Of a stretch of 64,000 nucleotides of DNA, positions 12,501 through 23,598 are shown in pieces. Each line of letters begins with the position of its first letter. The first letter of the stretch is position 1. A program made the translations under genes and the position numbers. Below the pieces are notes generated by a model, which saw only the letters and a program-made list of their open reading frames with translations, searched no databases and had not been told where the DNA came from. This stretch comes from Physcomitrium patens (Eukaryota > Streptophyta > Bryopsida > Funariales > Funariaceae), in NCBI RefSeq assembly GCF_000002425.4, contig NC_037253.1, forward strand, positions 7,691,311 to 7,755,310, written 5' to 3'.

Positions 12501-15500
12501 ATGGTCATGAACTTACAGAATGAAATCGTCGAGTTAAATTTGATTTTGAAAGAGCTCATGGAAACAAAGGAAATTCTCAGCAATCAGAATATTAAACATG
12601 TGCAAGAAATCGAGAATGCAAGGAAGGAAATGGAAACGAAAGATTCTCTTTTAGATGTCTTGCAGAAAAGTGTTTTGACGCTGCAAGACGATTTAATGAC
12701 AAGTGAGGATCGCAATTTGCACCTGGCCTTAGCGAAGGAAAAGCTTCAGATAAAGTTAAATGAAATTGCGGAACATTTTAACTCTCTGGAGAGAATGTTT
12801 TTTCAAGTTCAGGAAGCAGAAGCTAAGGTGGTGGCGATGGCCATTTTGCAAGCTGACATGTTCATTGTACAAGAAAAATGGGAGGTTGATAAAGAACGGT
12901 TAGAGGAGGTCTCAATGGAGGCCAAACAGAGGTGCACACAGATTGAAGAGGAGCTTGAGCTTGCACATAATGTGGCACAAAAATTTGAGGCAAAACTTGA
13001 AGAAGTCCAAATCCAAACTATTGTTTTACGAGAAGAGAGGGAAAAAGTTGTATCATTTTTACAGCAAGAGTTGAATAGAACGCATACTTCTGCGGAATTT
13101 TACAAGCATCAGGTTTGGAACTTTTCCTTCATCATTTTGATTAAAGGGATTCTTGAATGTATTTTGTTTGACATGTAAAACCAACAGAAATTCTAACCGT
13201 ACTCTGTTACGGATTTTTGGGGAGGTTTTGCTACTCACGTTCAAATTTGGTCCAATGTTCGCAGTTTGAGTTACACCAGGAATTCATGTCAGATCTAGAT
13301 TTACGTCTTCAAAAGCACTTGAGGGACTGCGAAATGGAGAAAGAAGCGTTGTTAGTTGAAAAAGTGGCTGCGCAAGAACAATGCTTGAGGAAGGATGAAG
13401 CACTAACAGCAATTCAGTTGAGGCTTGCCACAGCGCAGTTTCAGTTGAATGATTCTTGTTCTCGCGAAACCAAGCTTTCTTGTGAGCTGAAAGAGTTACT
13501 GCAGTCGAAGGAGAAAATCCAGAGCGAAAATCAGAGGTTGAGATTTACATTAGAGGAGTTAATTCTTGTTGTGGAGCAGAAGGGCCAAGAGACATTCCGG
13601 CAAGAAAACGTCTTGGAACTGAAGTTACACAGTTTTGAAAACAAGGTGGAAGATATACACCGCCGGATGAAAGAAATACTTTTGTATTTAGATGCACTTT
13701 ACCTTGTGAAAGAAAAGCTGGAAGCTAGGATTGAATGCATCGAGCACAGGATCTTGCAGTGCTGCTCAAGTCTTGAGAAAAATCTTGCAAAAGCTCAGGA
13801 GGATAGGGATCCGATTGAGGTCGTGGAAGCTGAACGCGAGAGTATGTTAGCGGAGAAATTGAGTACTGTGGCATTATGTTTACGCATCCAAGCGCTGAAG
13901 GATGATTTGGATGCATTAGTGACCTTAATCAAGCAAAAGGAAGAAGAGATATCCATGTTCCGTCAAAAATGGACTGAATCGGAAAGTACGGCTGTTCCAC
14001 TTCAAGAGAAACTATGTACTTCGATCTCGTTAACAAAAGAGCTTACCCGATCAGTAGAGGAATCGAAATTTCAGAAGGAAGCTCTTGCTGATGAGAATAA
14101 CAGTCTGACTAGCTACATGGTTTGTCAGGAGATGAAATTTTTATCCCTGCAGGAACAGAAGGATATTATGAAGAAAAAACTGCAAAAGGAACTGTTGGAA
14201 GACCATCTTATAACTAAACTAGAGCTAGTTGATTGTCAAGAACCAAAGCAAGGCTTTCACTGTATCTTGAAAATTTTGAAGAAGCAGGTGATGGAAATTG
14301 AAAAGAAGTTTGAAATGACAATAAAGGATCTAGAGATCCAATGGAATATGAAGACAGGAGAACTGTTAAACCATCTCTTCAGAACTTTTCTGGATCGGAC
14401 GGAAATGAAAATTTTCTCACAAAAAATACAGTGGGATTTAGTAGCGGCAGAGTCTTCACTGTCTGCTTCAGACACAGCTACCGGGCAGCTACTACAGAAA
14501 ATTATACTTTTAAAAGCCGTCAATAACCAACTACTAAAGAACCAGGAGGCAATTCGGTTCGAGCTTTCTGATATGGAACAATATGCATTTGAACTTCACA
14601 GAGCCAGAAGCTTTACTTCAGAGACTGAGCTATTGCATCATTACCTTGACGTACTTAAGAGGGAGGTTGAAAGAATACTATGCGAGTGCGAAATACTACA
14701 GACACAGATAAATGATGAGGACAGCACTATTTTATCATTGCAAATAGAAATGAATGCAAACATTGCAGTCTGCAGGCAGATGGAAGTCGAGTTGGAATGC
14801 TCAGATCCTGGTAGGAGTGCTCTAAAGCTCGAGCTAATTAACTTTAACAGAGCACAAGAAAACTCTCAAGATGAGGTTCGATGCCGAAAGTCGCCAAAGG
14901 AGCATTATGAAACTGGGTTTTACAACGTTATGGAGTTACTCACAAAATCCGAAGAGAAACTTGACGAATCAGAACGTGAACGGCTGAAGCGAATAGTAGA
15001 GACAGATTCGGAGATGGAAGCAGCAAAACTTTGCGCCACTGGAAACGGCAGTCAAGTGACAATCATAAGGAGATGGTTTTCGGAAGCACGTCTCACTTTG
15101 AAGGAGGCAGAACTTCATGTTCTTACAATAGGTCAAGCAAATGTAAGCGTCATCCACAATTTATACAGAGGAAAGTCGAGGGAGGATGTCATGACGCTTC
15201 AGAGCAGAATGATGCCTAGTGTGGTTGAAGAGGAAGTGGCTGTTACCATGTATCATGTCGAGACACGTATTCAATTCTTGGATTTGGAGATTCATGAAGA
15301 AAAATTGCTTCTTGGGAACAGTTGTGTAAAGACTGCAGCTGGTTTCAATCGTGAATTTAAAGAATTTACCAAATTAAAAAATTTAAAGATAGAAAATGCT
15401 GTAGAGAAAGCCCGCATGCAGTTAGATAAGATGAATGTGAAGGCAGTGAATGCGGAGCAGAGGTTCCAGAAAAGGGTGGTTGGAAATCAGACTTCACAAA

Positions 15501-18500
15501 GTACCCTTGACAGTACCAGATACTTGCTGAGAGTTTCGCAATTGGATGTAAAAGATGCAACGCATCATATGGAAGCGCAATTCAAAGAAATAGGAAGGAA
15601 AGAGGTACACCTTATCACTGACGCAGTATTACTAAGACATGTTTTGGAAAGTACATCGGATAAGCTTGTGAAAGTTGAGGCTAAGTGCAGCCATAGAAAT
15701 CCTGACTACCATAGTAGAAAGTACTGCTGCTGTACTTTGTGATAAAGAGATCGTGATAGCTGATATGATTCACTTGCAGGTAGAGAATTTCGTCCAAATA
15801 TCAACAACGCAAGCTTTTTTACAGGATAATGTTTCTCTGCTGAGATACGCTGAAGAATGTTTTTTGGAAAAGACTTGCACCGCAACTGATGATCACAAGT
15901 ACCTTCCAGAGAGGCTGGAGACTCAAAGTAGACAGCTTCACAGGCAGTTGCAGGAAGCCTGCGCTGCATGTACTACATATGAGACACAGCTCGAAAACTT
16001 CAAAATCATCTTGGAAAGTGTCTCAAGGCAACTGGAGGATAAGAAGAAAATGACATCTACAATTTATGAAGAACCTGCGGAAAGAAGTGAAAATTCTCTG
16101 GAAATCCATACTTCATTGGAAACGACCGTGCAGGCTCAAGCGAACATTGTATGTAAGAGAGATGAACGACTTGAAATTGCAGACGACTCGAAAATTGGAA
16201 ACAAAACTATCAATAAAGAATCAACGAAGTTAAGAAAGTGCAATGATTTGAAGTTGCAAATACATAAGCTGCAAATCGAGCTGCTGGATGCCTCTACCTC
16301 TGCATCTAACCAGAGAATGGAACTATATATTCTCAAAAAAATGGTTGAGAAAGCAGTTAAGGATCCGAGAGAGAGGTATGCCATGTCAACGTATCTTCTT
16401 AAACTTCTGAGCCAACGCCAACTGCAGTACGCAGAGATTCTTCAATGCTCCAAGAAGATTATGAGATTGTTTTCTCCATTTCTATTGCATCTTCATGCTT
16501 GCTTTCAGGAAAATGAGGAGCTTGAAAGGATCAAATCTACGCTTTCTACTGAGGTCCTTTCCCAATCTCAAGAAATTGGAGAGCTAAAAGCACAATTGAA
16601 AGGTTCTAATAATTCTTTATACAAATTAAGGGGCACATTTGCCCAGCTGAAAGAACGAAAAGATGAGGAGCATCACGTGTTCTCAGATGAGTTAAAAAGG
16701 CTCAAAACCCAAGAGGCAGTTATGGAAGCAGATTTATGGGATTGGGAACAAAGATGCCAGGACACAGAGGTACAACTTGATGAGAAAGAATCTGAATTAG
16801 AAATTCTTCGAGGGAAACTTCTTGCAACTCAGGAAGAATGCAAGGAGCAAGTTGAATTGATGTATAAGGAACTGCAGGGATGTCAGCAACGCATGGCTGA
16901 GATGGAGTGCGTAAGGCAGGAATTGATTACAGCAATAGCAAGAGGATCTGCTACAGTAGCTGAATATCAAGAAAAGCTCGAGACGAGAGAGAATGAAATG
17001 GAAGAACATTTCGCAAGACATTGCATTCAGCAAGAAGTACTCGACTCCCTCGAGAACGAGATAAGAGAGTTGAAAACTACTTTGAAACACCTTAATGCTG
17101 AAGTCGCCGCCAACCAACAGCGGGCTACAGTTGCAGAACATATGCAGGTGGAGACTCAACTGGGAATTGAGGCACTTGAGAGAGAACTACATCAGAAAAA
17201 TAACTTACTACAATGTCTAGAATCTGAGCTCAATTTGCTACAAGAGTCTGCACTTCAAGAGCTCCACCTTAAGCAAGAGCTTGATTCATGTCGAGTTGAA
17301 ACAGATAATCTGCAACATGAAATGAACTTGCAGAAAGAAAGGCGGACGCGATTGGAGATGGAAGTTGGTCAACTTACTGAGGAGATTGTACAACTCAGAA
17401 ACCAGGCCACGACCTGGAAATGCAAGGCAAATGATCTGGAGACAGAGATGGACAAGAAACGGCAAATTATTGAAAGCCTAGAAGATGAGTTGCGCATGAT
17501 GGACCAGAACATATCAAACACGCATGAAGAGGCCACTCTAGATCTGAAGGATGTTGAAATGGAGAGGGACCGACTTCAGATGGAAGTTCTTGAGTTGACT
17601 GAGCAGCTGGAGATGACGCAGGTGTTGGTGGAGGAGCGAAATGCATTTATCTCTGAATTGTTACAGGTAGATTAAAAAAACATTTTCATCTCCAGGTTGA
17701 AATTGTCAGAACTTCTCGTCGTCTTCATCCCCCAGTCTCTACAGACAGTTCTCCGATATTATTACGAATGACCTGCACCACGTTCTAAATACTGGTCCAT
17801 AGATTCTGAACCTGTAGTACAAAGCATTCCCATTTTGTGCAGACTGCAGAACAGGTTAAATCTCAAGCCAGGAAGAAAGAAGATGAAGCTGATCTTCTAA
17901 CGACTTCAGTCGAAGAGTTGGAGAGCACAGTTAACGCCCTTGAAAGTCAAGTGAGTAGGGAGTATTCTTTTCGTAACAATAGTGTCAATTATAATTATTT
18001 GTGCACTCATTTATTTTTTAATCTGATCAGTTATTTATTTGAGTATCATCTCCAGTTTGGCATTTCCTTGAAATATTAAAAACTGAAATAAAACAAAAAG
18101 ACAGTAATTGGCTTCACCAAAATTTTGTATCTCTATCTCATTTTATTCAGACTGTTTTCCAGTTGGACTTGCTGAAGAAAGAGGCAGAAAAGCAGCGACT
18201 GCTGAGAGAAGTTGTGGAAATGGAGTTACAGCGGTTAAAAGATCGAATTTTGGTGATGGAATCCGCTCTTGAAGAAACAAACTCACGAAACGCTGATGAG
18301 TTGGAGCATGCTCTTTCTACTTTAAGAAATACGGAGAGGTGCTGGAAACAACTTAGTCTCTCGCTGTCTAAAGTTGCAAAACGTGTACGAATTTTACACT
18401 TACATATGGCATCTTGCTTTTCACAGGAAAGTAGAGGAGAAAGAGTCAGATATAACACTTTTGCAAAGAAAATTGGCGAAGATCGACACTGCTTCTAAAG

Positions 18501-21500
18501 GCAAAGACGTTCAGGTATAATATGAATCCACATGATGTGATAATGAGAAGTGCTAAGGTTTGCGGTTCTATTGCAAATTCTGCAAGAGCACGTTTTAACG
18601 TCTTCTTTATAGATGAGGATCATCATCTCAAAGCTGTTGTTCTAAACTAATTTTGTTAAACTCCTAGGAATCTCGAATGTAATCTGTGTATAGAATGAAA
18701 AAACGATATAGACCTGACATGCAGTTTGCATGCAGATAAATGATGTCATAGCACAGATATCTGACCTCCTGCTTGCTGTTGAAGCACAGAAAACCGAATT
18801 CCAGCAGCAGGTAGTATTCTCGTGTTTTCATTTCACTTCTCTATTAACATGAGAAAATATAAATTACGTTAATTGAAAACTATGGATTAACCTATAAGTT
18901 TTCTGAAAAAAATTGTTACGTAATTTTAATTAGCAGCTGAAGCGGGTGGATACAGCAGTAGAGCAATCAAAAATAGGATTTTCAGAAGCCCAACCTGGTT
19001 GCACAATATCAAACTCAAAAGAAGTAACAGAAGAATCTATGTCTTTCGGCGCAAAATCAACAGAAGTCGATTTTCCACATAGTGATGCAGCACATGCCTC
19101 ATGCCACTGTCGTATAAAGGAGCTTGAAGACCTTGCATCAACTCGCCTGCAAGAGGTGGTTTAAATCTGTCACTTTCAAATGGCTTGTTTTTGCATTTCG
19201 TTGGCATTTATATTCACGTGACAATTGAAATACCTTACAACAGAATTTTAGAAACTCGACTATTCTAGCTCTTCACTACCAATTTTTGCACATTCAAGAA
19301 ATCTCGTTATGATTATTCCAATTTTTAGCGAATCATAGACCCAATATTAGTTTAGTGACGCTTTCATGCAATGTTGTCTGCTTGGTAGACATATAGTAAT
19401 CTGAAGTGTTATCCATATGTAGATATCTGTGCTGTATTCAAGATTGGCTGAGGCAGAGAGCATGACTCATGATGCGCTTCGAGATCTGCTTGGTGTTAAA
19501 ACTGACATGCACAACATTACGGTACACTTTTGGCTGCATTTAGAAGATTCTCAATGCCGTTAAAATCTCTGTTATAGGAGGTTTTATTCTAGTTCTAAAT
19601 GTCAGATTCAGCTAATAAATTATGTAAGGCTTTGCAGTCCATGTCGGGTCATCAGCAGATCCAGCAGTTGGCAGAGACCGCGCGGCCAAAAAACGAAAAG
19701 TTTGAAGGAACGGTACGCCTCTCAATTAGAATTTTAGGGCTAAAACATACTCAATTTTTGAAAATTTTGTGGAGCAATTGTGCTGTTTTGCAAGCATTCA
19801 GTCTGGTAAGATGACGTCATATTATGGAAATCAGGAATGGTTCACGGGAGCTAGTTATTTCTCGACTAGCATATTGGGAAAGACCTCAGAGGTGTTACCA
19901 GCATATTAACATGATTATCAATTGCACTACAGAGGCAGATTATTTTGTGTTAGCCACCACATTCGCTGTAGAAAATTATCTAGTTTTTGTTTCACCTCTC
20001 ACGTCTTTCTGTGAAACAGGAAGTAGAACTGTCCAGCTTAAGTTTGCAGATCGACAGTTGCAGGGAAAAAAGAAAGAGGTGAATTTAATTTCATGTTATT
20101 TATTCTTACTTTTCAGTTAACTCGATCTGCTTGCGAAATGTTTTGAAATGTTTGGAGATATCTAAAATTTCGCCCCAACCTTTATCCTCTTGTCTATAGC
20201 TGGATAGAGGAGATTAATACCAGGAAGTGTGAGATGGAGGCCACTCCTTCGCCTGTTGAGAATTTAAGCCAAAGAGAGCAAGTATTGACTGATGAAATTA
20301 AAAAGTTCAGAGTAAGCCCTGAACCAAGAAATTGAAAAAGATGGTCTGTGGTTGCCTAATAAATGCTATTAAGTGAGCCTTGATAGAATGTTGTAATTTT
20401 GATGGACGAAATCCTCGATTATCGAGGTGCAGATTTTCCTCCGATCACAATTGTAGGAGTAATGTTCTGCCTGATATCCTTGAACTCATGGGCGATAATT
20501 TTGCCAGCCAAGTCCCGGGAGGTCTTACCATGCTTCAGTTATGGGACCTATTGTTACTGCTGGTTAACCCAACTTCCATACTAATTCCAGTTTTGTTATG
20601 TTTCCTGTTTTAGGCTGAGAAAGTCAAATATCAGGAAAAGATTAGAGACCTTGAAATGCAGATCAGAAGAATCCCGACTAGTCAACTGACTTTCCATCAA
20701 CAAATTAACCATCATGCTAAAATCAAGGTACATATCAACATCAGCAGGGAGTTTGTTGATTAGGAATTACATAGTCGTAAGGTGTCTGACAAATTGTTGA
20801 TAGGTGATTGAGTTATGATATCGACTCAAGAAAATGAATACCCTCAGTACGTTGCAGCACAGGCACTCCTTGGACATCCACAAACATACTTGGCACAATC
20901 ATGCCCAATCATTAATCATCTATAATTATCTATTGTAAATACTGTCCCTCTTTGAAGCCCTAATGACGTAATTTTGCCAGTTGTGAAATTTGACTTGAAT
21001 TTCTGATAACTCTTTATCTTCTCATTCATATCTTTAGGAAGAAAACCAGGCTCTGAAACTGGCTAATGAGAAGCTGAGCAATGACCTGCGCCGAGCTGAG
21101 CTTCTGTATGCTGAGGTACATGACAAAATCATAGCATACTTTGTTGATTCGTCTTCAAGCCTTGGTTTCAGGAAGAAAACTTTAACTTTCCTTTTTCAAA
21201 GAAAATTTCTACGCTATGAGCCTGAAGCTATTGATAACACAAACTTGGGGATGGGCTGAGTGTGATTCAGGAAGCAGAGGATAGTCGAGTCCAAGTAGAA
21301 GGAAAGCTCTCATTACTATGCACTGCCATCATGCAGGTAAATAATTAGTTTGATGTGAAGTGTAAACCAGGATCGTCGTGTCTTTTTCGCAGACGTTTGT
21401 CCTCCTCGTAAGACTTTCATTTTGCCTCCATATTACCACTGCCCTGAGGCCCAGGGGCTTGTATGAGGCTCTCAAACCTTGCATTCATCAACTCCAATGG

Positions 21501-22062
21501 TAGAAATCGTTAGTTTATCAAGTATTTTTGGTCCCCAAATTTCTCCGTATGAACAGTGTTCAACATAATTATCTCCAAGTGCGGTATATTTAGTTTATGA
21601 TTTTGGTGTCTACGCTCCACAATGACGTTGCTTATTTGTTGTTTTGAATCGTGTTTGGTTGACAGGTAGCTGGACTGTCGAGTTCTGAAAATGTGACCTC
21701 ATCGGAAGCCATGGATGCCCTTCAGTTACTTCAGCATCGCCTTCGAACTACAGAGCAAGAGCTCTCAAGTTCAAAGTCTAAGGTTACTATCCCGTATACT
21801 ATACCATCATTTCATGCTGCACATGTTTCTTTCGTGCCAGATTAGTATTCAGGTTGAGAACATGTAGTGTTGTAACAAGTTGTGCTGGCACGGTGTAATC
21901 ATGCACCGAGATTTCTAACGCGGTATAAACGCACAGGTGAAATGCACAAGTGTGAGGAAAAGGCTTTCCGATCCCCGGATTAAGCACTCACCCTTAAGTT
22001 CCATCAGCAACTACACGGACCAGCTCCGGCGATCGTCTGGTCCCAGCTTTGCACCTCGTTAA
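3577..22062 (+). CDS. Giant kinesin-12 (PAKRP/POK-type phragmoplast kinesin)
   Basis: A plus-end-directed microtubule motor of the plant kinesin-12 family, which acts in the phragmoplast and at the cell division site. I placed 42 coding exons with consistent phases, giving about 3,579 residues. Order: Ser/Thr-rich N-terminal extension (1-265), motor (about 266-610), neck with the family phrase [16 protein letters not shown], then coiled coil to the end with the kinesin-12 signature [13 protein letters not shown] near 3,320. P-loop TGSGKT at 350-355, switch I NRESSRSH at 471-478, switch II DLAGSE at 506-511 are all intact. Arabidopsis POK2 is about 2,770 residues, so this is unusually long. 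The start ATG at 3577 opens exon 1; the stop is at 22060-22062. PAKRP1 versus POK subclass was not resolved; length and neck favour POK. Confidence 0.93.
5095..7863 (+). other. Kinesin-12 motor and neck exons 2-13
   Basis: Exons, all bounded by GT-AG: 5095-5250, 5363-5446, 5711-5830, 5970-6083, 6236-6328, 6449-6538, 6665-6735, 6821-6895, 7017-7104, 7239-7297, 7620-7683, 7798-7863. Exon 1 is 3577-4383 and ends HNVQ, joining VIIRTRP of exon 2, the usual first strand of the motor. Exon 4 begins at TGSGKT, so the P-loop is split by an intron. The intron at 7298-7619 carries a CTTT and ATT microsatellite. Confidence 0.9.
7455..7507. repeat. CTTT and ATT microsatellites in a kinesin intron
   Basis: About six copies of cttt followed closely by a run of tat/att triplets lie inside the intron between motor exons 11 and 12. 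They are likely to be length-polymorphic. Confidence 0.85.
8032..11080 (+). other. Kinesin-12 stalk exons 14-25
   Basis: Exons: 8032-8241, 8399-8503, 8629-8864, 9032-9101, 9252-9305, 9429-9491, 9768-9847, 10119-10200, 10318-10404, 10514-10615, 10775-10855, 10910-11080. Exons 15-16 carry the conserved kinesin-12 segment [15 protein letters not shown] and [15 protein letters not shown]. The donor of exon 14 (gtttgg) is weak, and exon 25 could start a little later. Phases agree throughout. Confidence 0.82.
11352..17666 (+). other. Kinesin-12 large coiled-coil exons 26-28
   Basis: Three long exons encode about 1,996 residues of almost unbroken heptad-like Glu/Lys/Leu/Gln coiled coil: 11352-13112 (587 codons), 13265-15604 (780 codons) and 15780-17666 (629 codons). 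The 175-nt intron 15605-15779 joins two different reading frames that overlap at 15675-15742. Most kinesin-12 exons here are under 250 nt, so these three stand out and hold much of the extra length. Confidence 0.85.
17843..22062 (+). other. Kinesin-12 C-terminal exons 29-42
   Basis: Exons: 17843-17950, 18151-18338, 18427-18514, 18736-18810, 18937-19155, 19423-19521, 19638-19712 (could start at 19629), 20020-20078, 20200-20311, 20614-20727, 21038-21115, 21271-21336, 21666-21782, 21937-22062. They encode family-conserved pieces including [22 protein letters not shown] and [10 protein letters not shown]. The protein ends in a basic, Ser-rich tail. Confidence 0.83.
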
Positions 22063-23598
22063 ACTGTGCTGTCTTGCACTGTAACTCTTATTTTGTAACG
22101 ACAATGTACACCATTGTGGATCTCAATGAGCAAACCAATTTTAATGTTCATGTAGGATAGAGTAGTAGTATTCAATGTAGAGAACTTTATCTGAACTATT
22201 TAAGTGCAATTCACAGAGTGTATCTTGGCACTGTTTAACGTACAATTAAAAGCTTGCTTTGTTCACTGGCATCTAGCACAAAGTCGATGTTTTCACAAAT
22301 AGTGTCTTTTCCATTTTTACTCTCCTCAGAAAAGAGTGAAGTATATGTTTGACAAACATGCAACTCAAATCAATCATTTTGCAAAGCACTGTCCTAGAGT
22401 TTCCTCGGACATACTAAATTATAAAATCATAAAATAAATAAGTCAAAAACACAATCAAAACAATATCAATTTTGAACGCGAAATTGTTAGCACGAACTGA
22501 AGGTTGTATGCATGTTCAAAATGAATTTTTTTTTTAAATAAAAATTACAATTTTTGAATGTGAAAATTTGATATTGCATTCAACGTACGCACTTACAAAC
22601 TTAACACAATAACCGAACGTAAATAACTTTTCTCAAAATATATACACAGAATTATTTTCAAAATAAATAACTTAACAGGTTTGTGGGAATCGATATGACA
22701 CTGTAAAACGAAGTAAGTGGGAAATAAAAAATTTAAAAAAAATTAAAAAAAAAAAAATGAATTCATGTCACAATTGATCTAATATGACATATCGAAAAGA
22801 TCTAACATACTTCAATTTTTTAAAGGTAAGGTCTATGAAACACAATTTACTGTACAGACAAAATGTGTTTGTTTTTTTTTAATGCACGTTTTGTCTGTAC
22901 TTTTTTGGAGGCAATGCGCGAGGTCACTTCTAAAGATCTCTTCCAAATAACTTGATGAATTTCCACACTAATTGCATTCATTTTTCCACCACATTCTCTT
23001 CATCTTAGTTAATGTGATATCGAACAAAGTCCACCCATTATTGATTTGTTTCAGATTTAAGTTATGATTTCATATGGGTTGAACTTTTATGTTAATGTCT
23101 TCAGTTTAGTTATTATATAAATGACCTAAAACATCAGGTTAAAGATTTACATTCTGTCTGCATGTAGAAGAGATGGCTAGATGGCAGAAGAATAAGAATT
23201 ACCAGCGAAGACTCCTCAAAGACACAGAAGTTCATCTTGCAGTGTTTACTTCAAGTAAGAGCTGTAGAGAAAATGGTTTCACGAACATCTTGATGGATCA
23301 ACACTTTCTACGAGCGCCTTATGCAAACTATGTCAACTACAGTACCAAGGAAGAACATAACTACTTCACAATTTGTCATCTTTGGCCAGTAAAATCAAGT
23401 ATCGAACACTTGACCAGTCATTCGTGCTTCGAACTAAATTCTCTGGACTATTACGTCTCAGCATTTGATGCTAGATTTGTAACCTCGCTATCCTTTGATG
23501 ACGTTAGTGGTCTCAGACCGTCATCCTCCCTGCATTAACCAACGACTTTGAATCAGTTTGTGTATTTCCAGCTCGATGATCCAACTTGGGGACAAAGA
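22063..23598. other. Intergenic DNA between convergent kinesin and NRAMP genes
   Basis: This 1.5-kb interval should hold both 3' untranslated regions. A 121-codon frame at 23173-23538 (+) has no recognisable family and lies opposite the probable NRAMP 3' end, so I do not call it a gene. A strong hairpin at 22852-22900 is listed separately. Poly-A runs occur near 22735-22757. Confidence 0.6.
22852..22900. repeat. 16-bp hairpin in the kinesin/NRAMP intergenic region
   Basis: The arms gtacagacaaaatgtg (22852-22867) and cacgttttgtctgtac (22885-22900) pair at 15 of 16 positions around a 17-nt T-rich loop. A run of six T follows directly. It could be the relic of a tiny foldback element or a structure near the 3' end of either transcript. 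Confidence 0.8.

Noticed and set aside
15675-15742. Apparent frameshift between two long kinesin frames
   Set aside because: A 175-nt GT-AG intron (15605-15779) joins the frames in phase, so no frameshift is needed.
16376-16508. Possible hidden intron in kinesin exon 28 ending in gctttcag
   Set aside because: The best donor gives a length of 133 nt, which breaks the reading phase, so I kept the exon whole.
23173-23538. 121-codon plus-strand frame downstream of the kinesin
   Set aside because: No family resemblance and position opposite the probable NRAMP 3' end; chance frame is more likely.
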